Origin: Lepidodermella squamata
Lineage: Eukaryota; Gastrotricha
NCBI GenBank assembly: GCA_047495785.1
Contig: JBLDXI010000048.1
Span: 248,001 to 312,000 of the forward strand
Length of the DNA: 64,000 nucleotides
Direction of reading: 5' to 3'
The notes below the pieces were generated by a model. It saw nothing but the letters and a program-made list of their open reading frames with translations, did not search any database and was not told the origin of the DNA. Shown here one piece after another: positions 32,437 through 43,716 of this stretch. Each line of letters starts with the position of its first letter. The stretch's first letter is position 1. Both the position numbers and the translations under genes were made by a program.

Positions 32437-34011
32437 TCAATTGGCCTTGTTCCAAACTATTGACTCTGCAACGCCGGCGAAACCGCGCTTGTACAGCAGC
32501 GTATTGATGCAGACGATGGTGAACGAGTTGGGCATCATAGTTAGCGCGAAGCCGAGGGCGCGCGTCTTCTCGTGGATGCGGTAGCCGATGACGAAGAGAA
32601 TGCGGCCGAGCACGAACACGCACGACAGCATGGGCAGAAATCTAATAGGAAGAAAACAAGAAAATTACCAATATCAGTAAAAGACAGAATTATATTATCA
32701 AAAAGCTGAAATTTTTTATAAATTAAAGTAAAAATTTCGATAATTTCTGAAATTTCATGATTGAGTCGTCTGCATGCGGTAAAATTTCGTCAATACTTCA
32801 CTTATTTCGCAATAATTTAACTTCAAAGAATATTTCCGAAGAAAAATTAAATTGTCCCTAAGCGTGGAAAAATCATACAAATTGGAAAAAATTCTCATTG
32901 AAAATAGGTCAAGTTAATTGGCTGAAAATAATATGGAGGGTTCTACTGCTAAAATTTGCTCGATTTTGTGTTTTAACCGACATTTTTGCTCTCTCGAACG
33001 ATTAGGCTGAATGTTAGCCTAAGGTATGTACGATAATTTCAATACTGGCTTTCTATACTTCGGAAATTGGAAAATCACTGCAAAATCGATACTGAAATTA
33101 ATCATAAACTTATATGATATACATTTAGGCACTAAAATAGACGTGAAACTTGGAAGGCCATGTTTGGGTAAGGGAATCCTTTGGCAATTCTCCCAAGGTG
33201 TTTTTTAGCCAATTTTTACCGAATTTCCCCAAAATTATGGAGTCCTCCTTTCACCGGAACCAATTTTCGGAATTTTCTAGTGGCCTGAAATGACCTTTTG
33301 TATTTTTTTTCGGGTCAGGTTGAGCAAAAGAATTCTACAAAAGTTACCAGTAAATTCAGCGTAACATTCTGGCTTATGGAGAATGTTACGCTGAATTTAC
33401 TATAAGCCAGAATGTTCATTTCAGAACTCCTGCGTCGCGTAAAATTCGCCGAATTATTCAAAAAATGAACCTCTGCATATTTCGACTGTGGTTCCGCAAG
33501 GTGTAAAGTTGGTTCGCCACTGTAAATTTAGTTCCGCTCACTTTAAATTTGGTTCCAATAACAGATATTCCGAAAATTATGGTCTCTACTTATATAGGAG
33601 CTTCACTTACTTGGCCGTTTTTTCGTCGAGAAAAGTGCTCAACGCCACCATGTTGATCATGTGAAACACAAACTGTTCGTGCGTGTTGATAAGGATGCGC
33701 TGGCTGATTGCCAACAAGTGTTCGTTGCCCGAAAATGGATCAACAGCCGGGGACAAGAAGCGCCCCAGTGACACGGTGAGCAGCGTGAAGGCATAAGCCG
33801 TAGCCGAGAAGCCGAGGCAGCGCGCGGCGAGGCCGAGCCGCGCCTCGAGGCGATCCATGCCCTTGATAACGATGTCCTGGTTGTCGGTCCACTGATACGC
33901 GACGCCGAAAATGGCGATTGCGGCGGCGATTTGAATGACGTAAGGAATTCGCGAGGTTAGGAAACCAACGTCGGACTCTTGTTTCTCCTTTTTCACACCG
34001 TCTTTCGTCAT
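32437..34011 (-). CDS. Gene C: MAPEG/TMEM79-like four-helix membrane protein
   Basis: Two exons on the minus strand: 34011-33611 and 32641-32437, joined at GCCAA|GTAAGT and TATTAG|ATTT. The protein is about 201 residues. Hydrophobic segments: IPYVIQIAAAIAIFGVAYQW, the region after EARLGLAARCLG, and FLPMLSCVFVLGRILFVIGY followed by ALGFALTMMPNSF. The EARL motif and the FVLGRxxFxIGY...RxxGFxLTxxP pattern are typical of MAPEG-fold proteins and closest to the TMEM79 branch. Members are integral membrane proteins; enzymatic MAPEG proteins act on eicosanoids and glutathione, but activity cannot be assumed here. Paralogue of gene D, with the same intron position but a longer intron (969 nt) that holds a strong hairpin. 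Confidence 0.8.
33349..33418. repeat. Two overlapping inverted repeats in the gene C intron
   Basis: A perfect 21-bp arm starting AGTAAATTCAGCG (33349-33369) pairs with 33381-33401 across an 11-nt loop. The sequence 33361-33377 can also pair with 33403-33418 (ATAAGCCAGAATGTT). The two pairings share bases and exclude each other. Confidence 0.8.
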
Positions 34012-35911
34012 TATTAATGAAAATTTATAAGGATTCTATATTGGAAATTTACAGCAATTTAAAAATACCTCAAAACTCTGGGAAAATAGAGCGAAAAATG
34101 TATTAAAAAAACTACCCATGAAAAAATTAAATGATGTTTCTAAACATTTTCCCCACAAAATCAAAGGTCCAGCGCTAATCTTTCCCATTCTTTGCGATTT
34201 CGCTGATTTCCTATGTTGACCAATACTGAGCCAAAATGTTTCCTAGGATTTCCAACAATTTTCTCAGGAAATCCCTGAACCCTGAACATGTGATAATTTA
34301 TTTCAGCCAAATGTAAAATAATATATTGTTTCCGAGCGAAAAATAAGCCTAAAGGAGATATCAATCGGCTAGGCATGTGAAAAAAATTGAGATTCTATGG
34401 AATAGCGAATATTCCCATATGGGAAATGAATTTTTCGAAAAATCACAGCGAACCAAAAGTTAAAATTATAAATAATGGAAAGATTTCACTTCAATTCCCG
34501 AATTCGTTGGCGGAAATAAATGTAGTCAAGCTGTATTCTTACATTTAGTTTTTCGGGATTTTTTCAGAGTTGTCCAAGAGGTTGATGAAAAGGTTGATGA
34601 AAATCAGGCCATTTTGCGATTCTCCCGTAGCCGATGCAATAGTGATTTTTGGACGGAAGATATTTGGCCTGATGGTCGGCTATCGGCTCACAAATACTTA
34701 GATTGATTAGATGAATATTGAGCAATTCGTTCATCTTTCAAAAATGCGTATTGAAAAGATGTTCGAATTGTAAAAATAAATTTCCCATTTTATTTAAAAA
34801 TTATCGTTATGATAATTGCTATGAAATCCTAATAATTTTTCATAAAATTACGGTTCGACAAATTTTTATTTGTCATATTGGAGCTACTTAAATATTGATG
34901 TATTGTTCCTCATAAATGGATTGAAAAATTCTCATTCACAAAAAATCATGACCATATTAGGCTACGTGATTAACCCACTGGATGGATAAATTCCTTATTG
35001 AAAGCTAAAAATTAGTAAAAACCATAATGGAAAAAATTAGGAATACTGATAGAAGTGTGCAAACCATGATAGGATTCAATCTTATATACACGCGCTCAAA
35101 TCGGGGCAAAAAACGCGAGGAAAAAATCATTTCGACCGATATAGGATTGAGACAGACCGCAGACAGCGGACCGTCGCCGGTTATACACCCTATACAACAT
35201 GAGGCAAAACAAGTTTTTTTTCCTAATCGCAGCAAAAAATGGCCACGAGTGGTTGAATAAATAATCCTCTCATGCCAGTGTATAAACGCCTGCGGTGATA
35301 ATATAAGGCTGTTTTTTGCCGCGTTCCAGCAGTAGGCATTGCATTAGGATGACTGAAAATAAAAATATTATTAGGACTACTAGCTTTTTTATCTACGTGT
35401 TCCAGAATTCATCATTTGGCTAGGCCACCGTCTGCTCAAAGTCCAGCCAGGGAGACGCTTCATTATCATATTCATCGGCCGTTCGTTTTACATGGTCTGA
35501 CTTTTGTCTCGAAAAATTCCTAACTCAGTTTGAATTAAGCCCCAATTTCAAAGCAATTTTAAAAATACCGACATAGACCCATTTTAATGAGAGTTCTGAT
35601 ATTTGGAAAAAACGTTTGACTATTTCTTTGGCGAAGATTTATACCAGCAATTTCGCAAAAATTGAAAAATTAGCGGAAAAAATGTGGAACAGTCAATTGC
35701 ATACCGAATGATTTTAATCAAAAGTTGGGTGCTCCCCTTTCGAATTTTGAAAGTTTTGAACAAATGCGAAAAGAAAGTTCTCTATCGATCGTGATTAAAT
35801 TCAGCGAAATTCGATCATAATTATTAGTTTTTATTTCTCGCGAGAACAAAGCATCAGTTTCAAGTTTTTATTTCTGTTGTTATTGTCAATGTTTTCATCA
35901 GTTCATCATCC
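34012..35911. other. Spacer between genes C and D
   Basis: AT-rich DNA with no supported exon, RNA gene or inverted-end element. It should contain the promoter of gene C, but I cannot place it. Confidence 0.5.
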
Positions 35912-36766
35912 TCAATGTGATTTAGCAGTTGCTTTGTTGAACTCGGCCAGTCCAGCGACGCCGCCCTTGATCAGGTGCGAGAGCACGCAGATGAGCGTGA
36001 GCAGGGTGGGCAGGAGGGTGAGAACGAAGCCGAGAACGCGGCCTTTCGTGTGCATGCGGTAGCCGATGATGAAAGCCACTCGACCGAGAACGAAAATGAA
36101 CGAAAGCATCGGAATAAATCTGTAAAAATTAGTAAACATTATTAGCGCCAAATTATATCAATTTAAAATTAAATTAAATAATATGAAAATTATGAAAATT
36201 TCTACAAAATTGAAAAATTTGAAATTACAAAATTTTCTAATAATTTAATTTTTAATAGGTTTCAAATTTTCATACCGAATTCAAATTTTTTCAATTTTTT
36301 TGAAGTTCTCAATTTTTAAAAATATATTAAAATCAAATTGGCTATCTTACTTGGAGGATGATTCATCGAGAATGGTGCTGAATGACAATAGGACAAAAGC
36401 GTGGAGTAGAAACTGCTCGAAGGTGTTGACGAGAATGCGCTGGCTCAGGGCAATTAGCGCCTCATTGCCGGACGTTGGGTCACAAGCCGGCGATGTGAAT
36501 CGGCCGATCGAAACGGTCAACAAGGCGTAGAAAACAGGCGTTATCGAAAAGGCGAGGCATCGGATGGCAAGGGCGAGACGGGCCTCAACTTTGTTGGTGC
36601 CTTCGAATTTGATGTCGCGGCTGTCGACCCATTGATAGGCAACGGCGAATATGCCGACGGCTATGGCCATTTGAATGAAAAATGGGATTCGATACGTGAA
36701 GAAGCCGACTTCTTTCTCCTTTTTTACGGCACTCGAAAACGGACATGACGATCCTTCTTTGGACAT
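35912..36766 (-). CDS. Gene D: MAPEG/TMEM79-like membrane protein, paralogue of C
   Basis: Two exons on the minus strand: 36766-36351 and 36119-35912 (about 207 residues). The donor AA|GTAAGA and the position in the protein match gene C. The protein keeps EARLALAIRCLAFS, FIPMLSFIFVLGRVAFIIGY and RVLGFVLTLLPTL. It has a slightly longer charged N-terminus with two cysteines or cysteine-like positions less conserved with C, and ends KATAKSH. Tandem arrangement and the shared intron indicate a local duplication. Function beyond membrane location is unknown. Confidence 0.8.
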
Positions 36767-38269
36767 TTTTCGACAATTAAAACCTGACTAAAATTTAAAG
36801 AAAAAAGAGACCATTTTTTTATGGACATTTTTTTCATTTAATTATCGAGCTGGAAACGTTTGGGAAAAGCCAGAGGACGGTACCAAAGAGTATAGTCAAC
36901 TTCTCCCGCTTCAAAAATGGTTATTGGTGCCAAGGTCCCCAAAATCCAACTTTGGAAAAATTCGAAAATCCTATAACCCTAATCCTAACCCGGAATCCTA
37001 ACCTCTTATCCTAATAGCCGTTTTGCTGATGAAAAAGAATTGTTTGAAAATTCCGAAAAATTTAGTGAACAAAAATTATGTACTAATATTTGAAAGCTAC
37101 GCTAGGCCTTTCATAGTGGGGGATAACAAAAACACGTCTGCAAATAGGCCACTGTTGACAGCAGCGCGCCGGGTTGTATGAAAAGCATCATACAAAGCGC
37201 CATTCGTGGCTGTCTTGCTAAAAACTGCTTTTGAAACACGGTCAAAAATCTTCAGGACAACAGGTGAAAATGAGAAAAGCGTACACAGCAGGTTTGACAA
37301 TTTGACTTGAAAACCATACCGTAGGTGAGGGTAATTTTGGACAAAACACCCATGAATCAGTCTTAAACTAGAAATCAATGATCAAGGTGAGCCTCGATTT
37401 ATCGGTGAAATGTGGTAATTTTACGATTTTTCTCTGATTTTTGGCGATCGAAAACATACACGCTCATTTGCATACTGGCGTAATGGCATTGTGAATGCTC
37501 AGTTTTTGCCGAGCTTCGAGCGGTGACTGGCGTTTTATTCTATTTTTGAGTTGGGCGGCGACGCGCTGTGATCTCTTCACCTTGATCTTCACCTTTAAAA
37601 GTTGTTCATCTCAGAGCGCTGGCCTGAAGCGATTGGCTTCTCGTCTTGTTCAATCACAACCACTACTACTAGCCATTGATGAGATGCTTTAGAGAATGAT
37701 AGGGTACGGGTCAGGAATAACGATGGGAATGAGCGGTAAAATCAGACCGCTAATTTGAAGTGCTGCGAGAGCAGATAGAGATTCAAGCGTTCGACTCCAC
37801 TAACACATCACGAGAAATCCCGGTGAATCTTAGCCAACTGAATCGAGTTCTAAGATATAAAATTAGGACACGCAGCTTCGACTCGAGGTTCCAGCTCATT
37901 TAGCAGCAAAGTTCGCAGCTTCACCTTCCGTATCGTTATTCAGCTTCTTCGTCTTGAATTTATGAGAAAAAATAAAAGATGCATATCTCAACAATAATGT
38001 TTCAAGGCATTTTCACATCCATCCAACAGTCGAAATATTTTGCCTAAATTTAAGCTAAAACGTGTTTTCAGCTTCTCACGCTATAAAATACTGCTGAAGG
38101 TGTCGCATTCAATTCGGGACAAAAACATTGATCTTCTCATTGCATTGATCGGCAGGCTAGTAAAGCGCATTAACATTTACGGGCGACATTCATAGGAATA
38201 AATGATGAATGCGCATTATTCCACCAGTGCAATTCAGTGTACAACTATAGTCTACGTAAATAGACTGAC
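36767..38269. other. Spacer between gene D and the NACHT gene
   Basis: No exon or repeat structure supported. The divergent orientation of gene D (-) and gene E (+) means both promoters should lie here. Short open frames around 37100-37690 have no domain signal. Confidence 0.5.
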
Positions 38270-41197
38270 ATGTACGGGCAGCTCAAGCCGATGTTAGATA
38301 GCAAGTTAGAGCAGGATTCTTGTGATGGTGGCGCGACAGAGATTCCGCTAACTGTTGATACGATATGGCGTAAAATTGACAGCGAAATAGCCAGTCCTCA
38401 ACATAGTAAACGATGCTTCAACGAAAGATCGTGGGTCACTCTCCACCTCTTCATATCGTCAACGTTTCGAGACATGGCCTCCGAGCGTGAGTTTATTGTC
38501 AAGAAAGTGCTGCCCGAGTTAGCAGATTGGGCGGAGAAGATTGGCGTTCGGCTGGTTGAAACTGATTTAAGGTGGGGCGTGCCTGAAAGCTCTACATCCA
38601 ACCAAACTATCGAGACTTGCCTTGGCGAATTGGACAGCATATCGGACCAGACATCTGGACAACCGCTATTTCTTGGCCTATTGGGTGACCGATACGGTTG
38701 GGTACCAAAAAGGACCGATTTTTCAGACGAGATTGCGGCCAGATTCTTCTGGATTGATGGCGTCTCTATAACCCAGATGGAAATTATGAACGGTGCGATA
38801 AGGTAAGAAAACAGCGTCTAACTTTGCTGATTTCAGAGCTTTAGAATAGATTAGGGTTATAGACTCTCTTTTCACTAAGCATTTTGGATCTAGCCTCAGA
38901 AATCACCCGCAAAGCTCGAAAATGACCTTTCTCAAGCAAATAGCTTCAGGGAGAGAAACTGAATCCGAATTCAATGATTGAGAGAGGTCCATGATTTAGA
39001 CTGAATATCAATCAAATCAAATCTAAAGCTCCGGATGATTGATCATCGTTTTTGTGATTATAGGCCTCGCAATAAAAATGCTCTGATATGCCTAAGAAGT
39101 CCAAGTTTCGTGAAATCACTGACGCCCGATCAGGCCAAAGTATTCCTAGACGATAGCGAAATGAGCCAGGCTTTACTGTCTGCCTTGAAGAAAAATGCCG
39201 GCAAATATTTAGCTGCAGATCAAATTTATACATACGCGGCGAATCCTGTTGTGTCGAACGAGTCAAACGTCAGCATCGAATTCGAAGCAGAATTTGCTCT
39301 TAAAGTTGTTGAATTCTTCAAAGCCGCTATCATCCGATTGGTCGGTGAGAGAACGAACTTCGAGCAAATGGATTCATTAGAACAGGAAGAGCTGGATCAA
39401 ACGATTTTCTGCGACCGAATATCAACATCGACATACGGCATACAGCAATGGGTCGACGAACTATCCTCTTTGATAGAGGCCGATTTCAGCAATCAACAGA
39501 AAGATCTAAAATACTTCAAGCCAACAAAACGTCTGAGAGATGGCTTAACATTATCCGATGACTTTGACAAAGACCAAGAATTATTCTGGCCCGCTGACGA
39601 TAGTTGGACGTCAAAGCCGAGATGCTTGATAGGTCACGTCGGGCAAGGCAAAACGTCTCTCATGTGTCAACTTTTTTCTCAATTAAAAGCTGAAGGCAAA
39701 TGTTCAGTATTCGCTCATTTTTGCGGATCTCCCGTATCGTCTATGTCAACTCAAACAGAAACATTTCTGCAAAGGTTGGCATCTTTTCTGCAGTCAACAT
39801 TAGACATTCACCCGGTTGTTAAACATGAAGTTGATGGAGATTTTGCTTTGACAACGAAAGCAGTACACGATCTGCTGAAAATTGCCAGCGAAAGGCCCGA
39901 GGTGAGAATTGTTCTTCTGCTAGACTCGCCCGAAAACTTTGACGACATTGGCACAGCTGGTAGGATTCGATGGGCTAGTTTTCTCGCGACTCGGTACCCG
40001 CAGAACTGTCGCGTTCTTATAACCGCTTCCATAAATCCAGACTTGGCCATTCATTACTTTCTAGAGATGGCGAAAGCGGATGTCATTCAGATGCCACTCG
40101 CTGATATGGATCTGCGGGAAACGATCGTTAGACAATTTTACAAGCCGCTGGCGAAAAAGCTCGATCAATCTCAGTTGAAATTTTTAACTGAAAAGGAAGG
40201 CGCACATCTTCCACTGTGGCTTCAAGTCGCATGTGAGGAGCTGCGAGTTTTCGGGGATTTTCGCGGAGTTACGGCTAAAATTCAACACCTCGACCCCACT
40301 CTGGACGGCTTGCTAGTGCAGAATTTGCGAAGAATTATCGACGATAACCCGGAGCTACCTGTTATCAAACTGCTGAGATTGTTCTCCGTCGCCCCTTTAC
40401 TGCTACAAGATGAGTATCTAACGACGGCACTTGCTGATGAAAATGAAGCTGACATTCCGCCACTCATCATGGCTCGGCTGCGATTAGTTCTAAAGCACTA
40501 TTTTAGATTCAGCGTTGGAGAAGGCAGATGTTTGCAGCCGATTCATACAGCTCTGAAGCAAGCGGCTAAAGCGATATCCTGTCAAACTTCCGAGGGAGAG
40601 AGGGCTGCTAAGCGAGAACTCAGCATGTGCATTGTCAACCATGCATCTATCGAAGTGAAAATAAACTGGCTTCGGCATTTGTCTAATTTGCTGTGGGAGT
40701 CAAACTCGAGGGCCGAGCTCTTGCAGTTTCTGCTCTACGATAAAGCCTCCCGCCTTCGACCTTTCTTCAAAATTGAAATTTTAAGAGTAAGCCCCTTTAT
40801 AGCCATGAATCTTATTCGAATTAAGTCCATAAAACTGTAGAAATTTAGGTGTAGCACTTTGGTTACTACACATACCGGGATCTTGGTCAAGTCGTGTGAG
40901 CAATGCGCCCTCAAGGTAGACTTTCAGCTAAACGGCAAGCTGATGGATCTCTGCTTTGTTTGCAAAGAGAGGCTCTCAGGGCATATGGCTGTTGATGCTA
41001 TTTCCTGCGGCCGCCATCGTGATTATCCTCGAGGCTCGGCTGAGCTGATGTGCGCAATTTGTCGAAATAGTCATCCGTCGAGTTACAAGAGATGGACGCC
41101 GCTAAAAATATGTAGTCGGTGCAGCACATCTCACGACATTTGCTGTCATGTTTCTGTCGACATTTCCGAAGCTAAACATCATTTTTCAAAGATCTAG
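38270..41197 (+). CDS. Gene E: DUF4062-NACHT STAND NTPase with Cys-rich C-terminus
   Basis: Three exons: 38270-38802, 39064-40786 and 40841-41197, totalling 2613 nt (870 aa). Residues 55-150 form a DUF4062-type domain (LHLFISSTFRDMASEREF, TDLRWGV, FLGLLGDRYGWVP), as found at the front of TEP1, nephrocystin-3 and NWD-type proteins. A P-loop NTPase follows, with Walker A GHVGQGKTS near residue 367 and a Walker B-like LLLDSPENFDD near 461. Next is a helical, winged-helix-like region. The last 120 residues contain CEQC, CFVC, CAIC and CSRC pairs with nearby His, so they probably bind zinc. TPR, WD40 or LRR sensors, usual in this class, are absent. An AATAAA signal follows at 41213. Likely an intracellular ATP-dependent switch; trigger unknown. 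Confidence 0.8.
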
Positions 41198-41509
41198 CTT
41201 GTTAACGTTCAAAATAAATGCAATATTGCAGACTTCTTTGCTCATGATTTGATTAGCATTGGTCTTCGGTTTTCGGTTTTAGCGAATTTCACGTTCGTGG
41301 AGCGTGGAATGGTTGGGAGCCTTGACTTGAATAAACGTGGTACAATGGGTTGTTTCAATTACCTTGTCACTCTTTATTATCAGGTATCAGAGTGAGCCGA
41401 TGTCGGTGTAAACTAGACATTCCACCATAAATAATAAATACCCAGTCCGCCCGAAGACGAACGAGGAAGGGAAACGTGTGTACTTTTGTTCAACAAACTT
41501 CCATCAAGT

Positions 41510-41742
41510 TATCGACTCGAAGCTCGATGTCGTTATATCGTTAGCAGCGCGCCAAAACAACCACTTAGATGATTCATTCGATCGTACTTGAAGTCGCCGA
41601 ACGTAATGATAAAGTACGATAGGCCATTTGAGCACTGATTTTTTTCTACTCTCGATCGTACTATCCATATAAAATCTATAAATAGTAAAGTGGTTGTTTT
41701 GGCGCGATATTAACACATCAAATAACGAGAAGCGATAACTTA
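41510..41742. mobile_element. Small inverted-repeat element at the edge of pseudogene F
   Basis: The ends are inverted copies beginning AAGTTATCG. A second stretch of arm, CGCCAAAACAACCACTT, lies further in. Length 233 bp, no coding capacity. It ends a few bases before homology to the receptor genes begins, so it marks the truncation point of F. Confidence 0.6.
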
Positions 41743-41754
41743 AGATCATTCACC

Positions 41755-42775
41755 CTGCATTATTCACTCTAATAGCTCCTTCTCTATTAAGGAATTTGGT
41801 TCCATGAAATCCCGCATATCTTGACCTGTGAAATTGATACTGCTTGGCGATGTTCTGATCCTCTTGCACATTTTTACGATACCACTGAGAGGTTCTTCGA
41901 ACATACAAGGCTGTAATGCTATGGTCTTGCCTTGGTCAGCTGGATTTTCAATGGTTTCATCCGCCGTAGCTCACTCACTAAGCTCGAGCAAGCCAAAAAT
42001 CTCATTTATGAGGTCATTCGGAATCTCCTGGACGTGGACGATTTTGCACTTGGTTTTCATTGGCGCTGCTATTGGCGTTTCACCAACCCGCCTTCATGAG
42101 GTCGTTTTGCGAGGGGGATTCGCTGACACAGTGGAGGGTAGGTGGGCAGTAGAGCCTTACCGAATCGATTGTGCATTTGGCTTTTTCAAGTCGACGGCAG
42201 CAATGGCACTTTTTACAACTTCGGCTATTGTTTGCTGATGATATACACTGTTATAATGGCTGCCTCATCAGTAAAATCTCACGGTAGTTACTCTAAGGTT
42301 GGCGATAGTGTACTTCGAATCTGTCATTTTCGCCGGAATTGCACATTTTTGTATTCTTGCATACTAAGTGTAAATGTATTTTTCGGAACATCTGAGGAAT
42401 AGTTTATTATTTGCGATTTGCTCAGTTCACCTTGAACATAGGTTGTTATTGGAATCATTAGCTAAAACTTCTGACTAATTTTTTCTGGGCTCTAGGAAAC
42501 GTCCAGTGAACTGGCTCTTACCAGCTGCGGCGTCATTACAGCAGCCGTTCTCGTCGCTCTGCTAGATTTGTCGAACGCGAGTCACGTTACTACAGCCGTA
42601 GCATGTGCGTCTTTCTTTTTCGTTGCCTTCAATGAGGCCGCCATTATACTGCATCTAAGGCAACCCCCAGGTCCTCCGCCATCCTCCTCCGGTTTAATTC
42701 ACTTTTCAGGCCCATTGTCAAGTCGATGGCCACCTTTTAGAAGAACACGATTCGAAACACGAGGATGAAAAACTA
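41755..42775 (+). pseudogene. Gene F: truncated class C (GABA-B-like) receptor pseudogene
   Basis: Homologous to the seven-helix half of gene G from the end of TM1 onward (LILLGDVLILLHIF, SAGFSMVSSAVAHSLSS, SWTWTILHLVFIGAA, EGRWAVEPYRIDC). The whole extracellular part is missing. Defects: a TGA near 41822 where G has Trp, a frameshift near 42228 in TM5, and a deletion/frameshift at the start of the last exon near 42500-42540. The rest of that exon (SNASHVTTAVACASFFFV) is still readable. Not expected to make a receptor. Confidence 0.8.
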
Positions 42776-43160
42776 AGAACTACCCAAGAATGAAATCCAT
42801 CATTTCGGTGATAATAGCATTTGCGTCAGAAACGACTTCTGACTGTATATGTAAATGTTATTGGACTCTAACTCGGGTTTTTCTCAGTTGATGAATCACG
42901 TTGCAACTTCGAAAATTTCAATAGAATCTCCGTAGTAATGCAGACAATAACTAATAAAAATTATTATCAAGACTAACTAATTATCTAAACAGGCAACATA
43001 GGAGAAGCTAGCAGCTTAAATTGCCCGAAAAACCAACTAGAAAGAACAAAGAATTTATCTTCGGTATTTCAGCTGTCAACAATGGCGCATCAAAAAGCTT
43101 ACTCGGTGTGTTTTTTCGTCTATCATCTAATATCTAATCTTCTCAAAGAGTTTTAAAATA

Positions 43161-43515
43161 ATGTGGGCGAAATTCTTGTTAACATTTTTTCTGGTTATTG
43201 GTCTATCAAGTAATTTTAGTTTTAGTGTTTAAAAAAATCACAATGACTATATAATTTTAACCTGTCACAGAAGCTCGGGTTTTTCGGAGAACTCCCATGA
43301 ACTGCAGATCGGACAACAACGTGCTCACGAGTGGAGAAGCAGAAACAAATGGCGCCTGTCTAGCTATTTGCACGGCACAACCTGGTTGCGTAGCAATTTC
43401 GCTCGAATCGCAAACTAAAAAGTGTCAAGTGATGTCATCGTGTTCGCGACTTGGTTACGCGGTTAACGGCGAGCAGAACTGGGCCATTGCAGGATTAGCA
43501 AACGGCAACATTTAA
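43161..43515 (+). CDS. Small secreted PAN/apple-like protein
   Basis: Exon 1 (43161-43209) encodes a clean signal peptide, MWAKFLLTFFLVIGLS. Exon 2 (43271-43515) follows after a 61-nt intron. Total 97 residues. The mature part has six cysteines in the order NC, GACLAIC, PGC, KKC, SSC, and the sequence CLAICTAQPGCVAISLES resembles the core of PAN/apple modules. Those modules bind proteins or sugars. It sits alone between receptor genes, with a MITE-like repeat starting 3 bp after its stop. Assignment to PAN is moderate; secretion is well supported. Confidence 0.68.
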
Positions 43516-43518
43516 CGT

Positions 43519-43716
43519 ATATCGTTAGGGCGTTCAATAACTTGGATTTAGGCTTGTTTGCAACCACCATTTCAAGGTTGTTGGTGACAAGTAAAGAGCG
43601 GCTTTTTAACGTGAATGAAAAGGCTAAAACAAAAGACTTTATGGTTTTGTCACCTATCCCCTTCAAATGGATGTAAACAAGCCTAACTTCGAGTTATTCA
43701 ACGCCGCTAACGATAT
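43519..43716. mobile_element. 198-bp MITE-like inverted-repeat element
   Basis: Inverted ends of about 45 bp start ATATCGTTAG on the left and end CTAACGATAT on the right, with AGGCTTGTTT/AAACAAGCCT further in. No coding capacity. It directly follows the stop codon of the small secreted gene, so it would be part of that 3' UTR. Confidence 0.65.

Noticed and set aside
37100-37690. Short open frames on both strands between genes D and E
   Set aside because: No signal peptide, domain or splice partner; overlapping antisense frames suggest chance.
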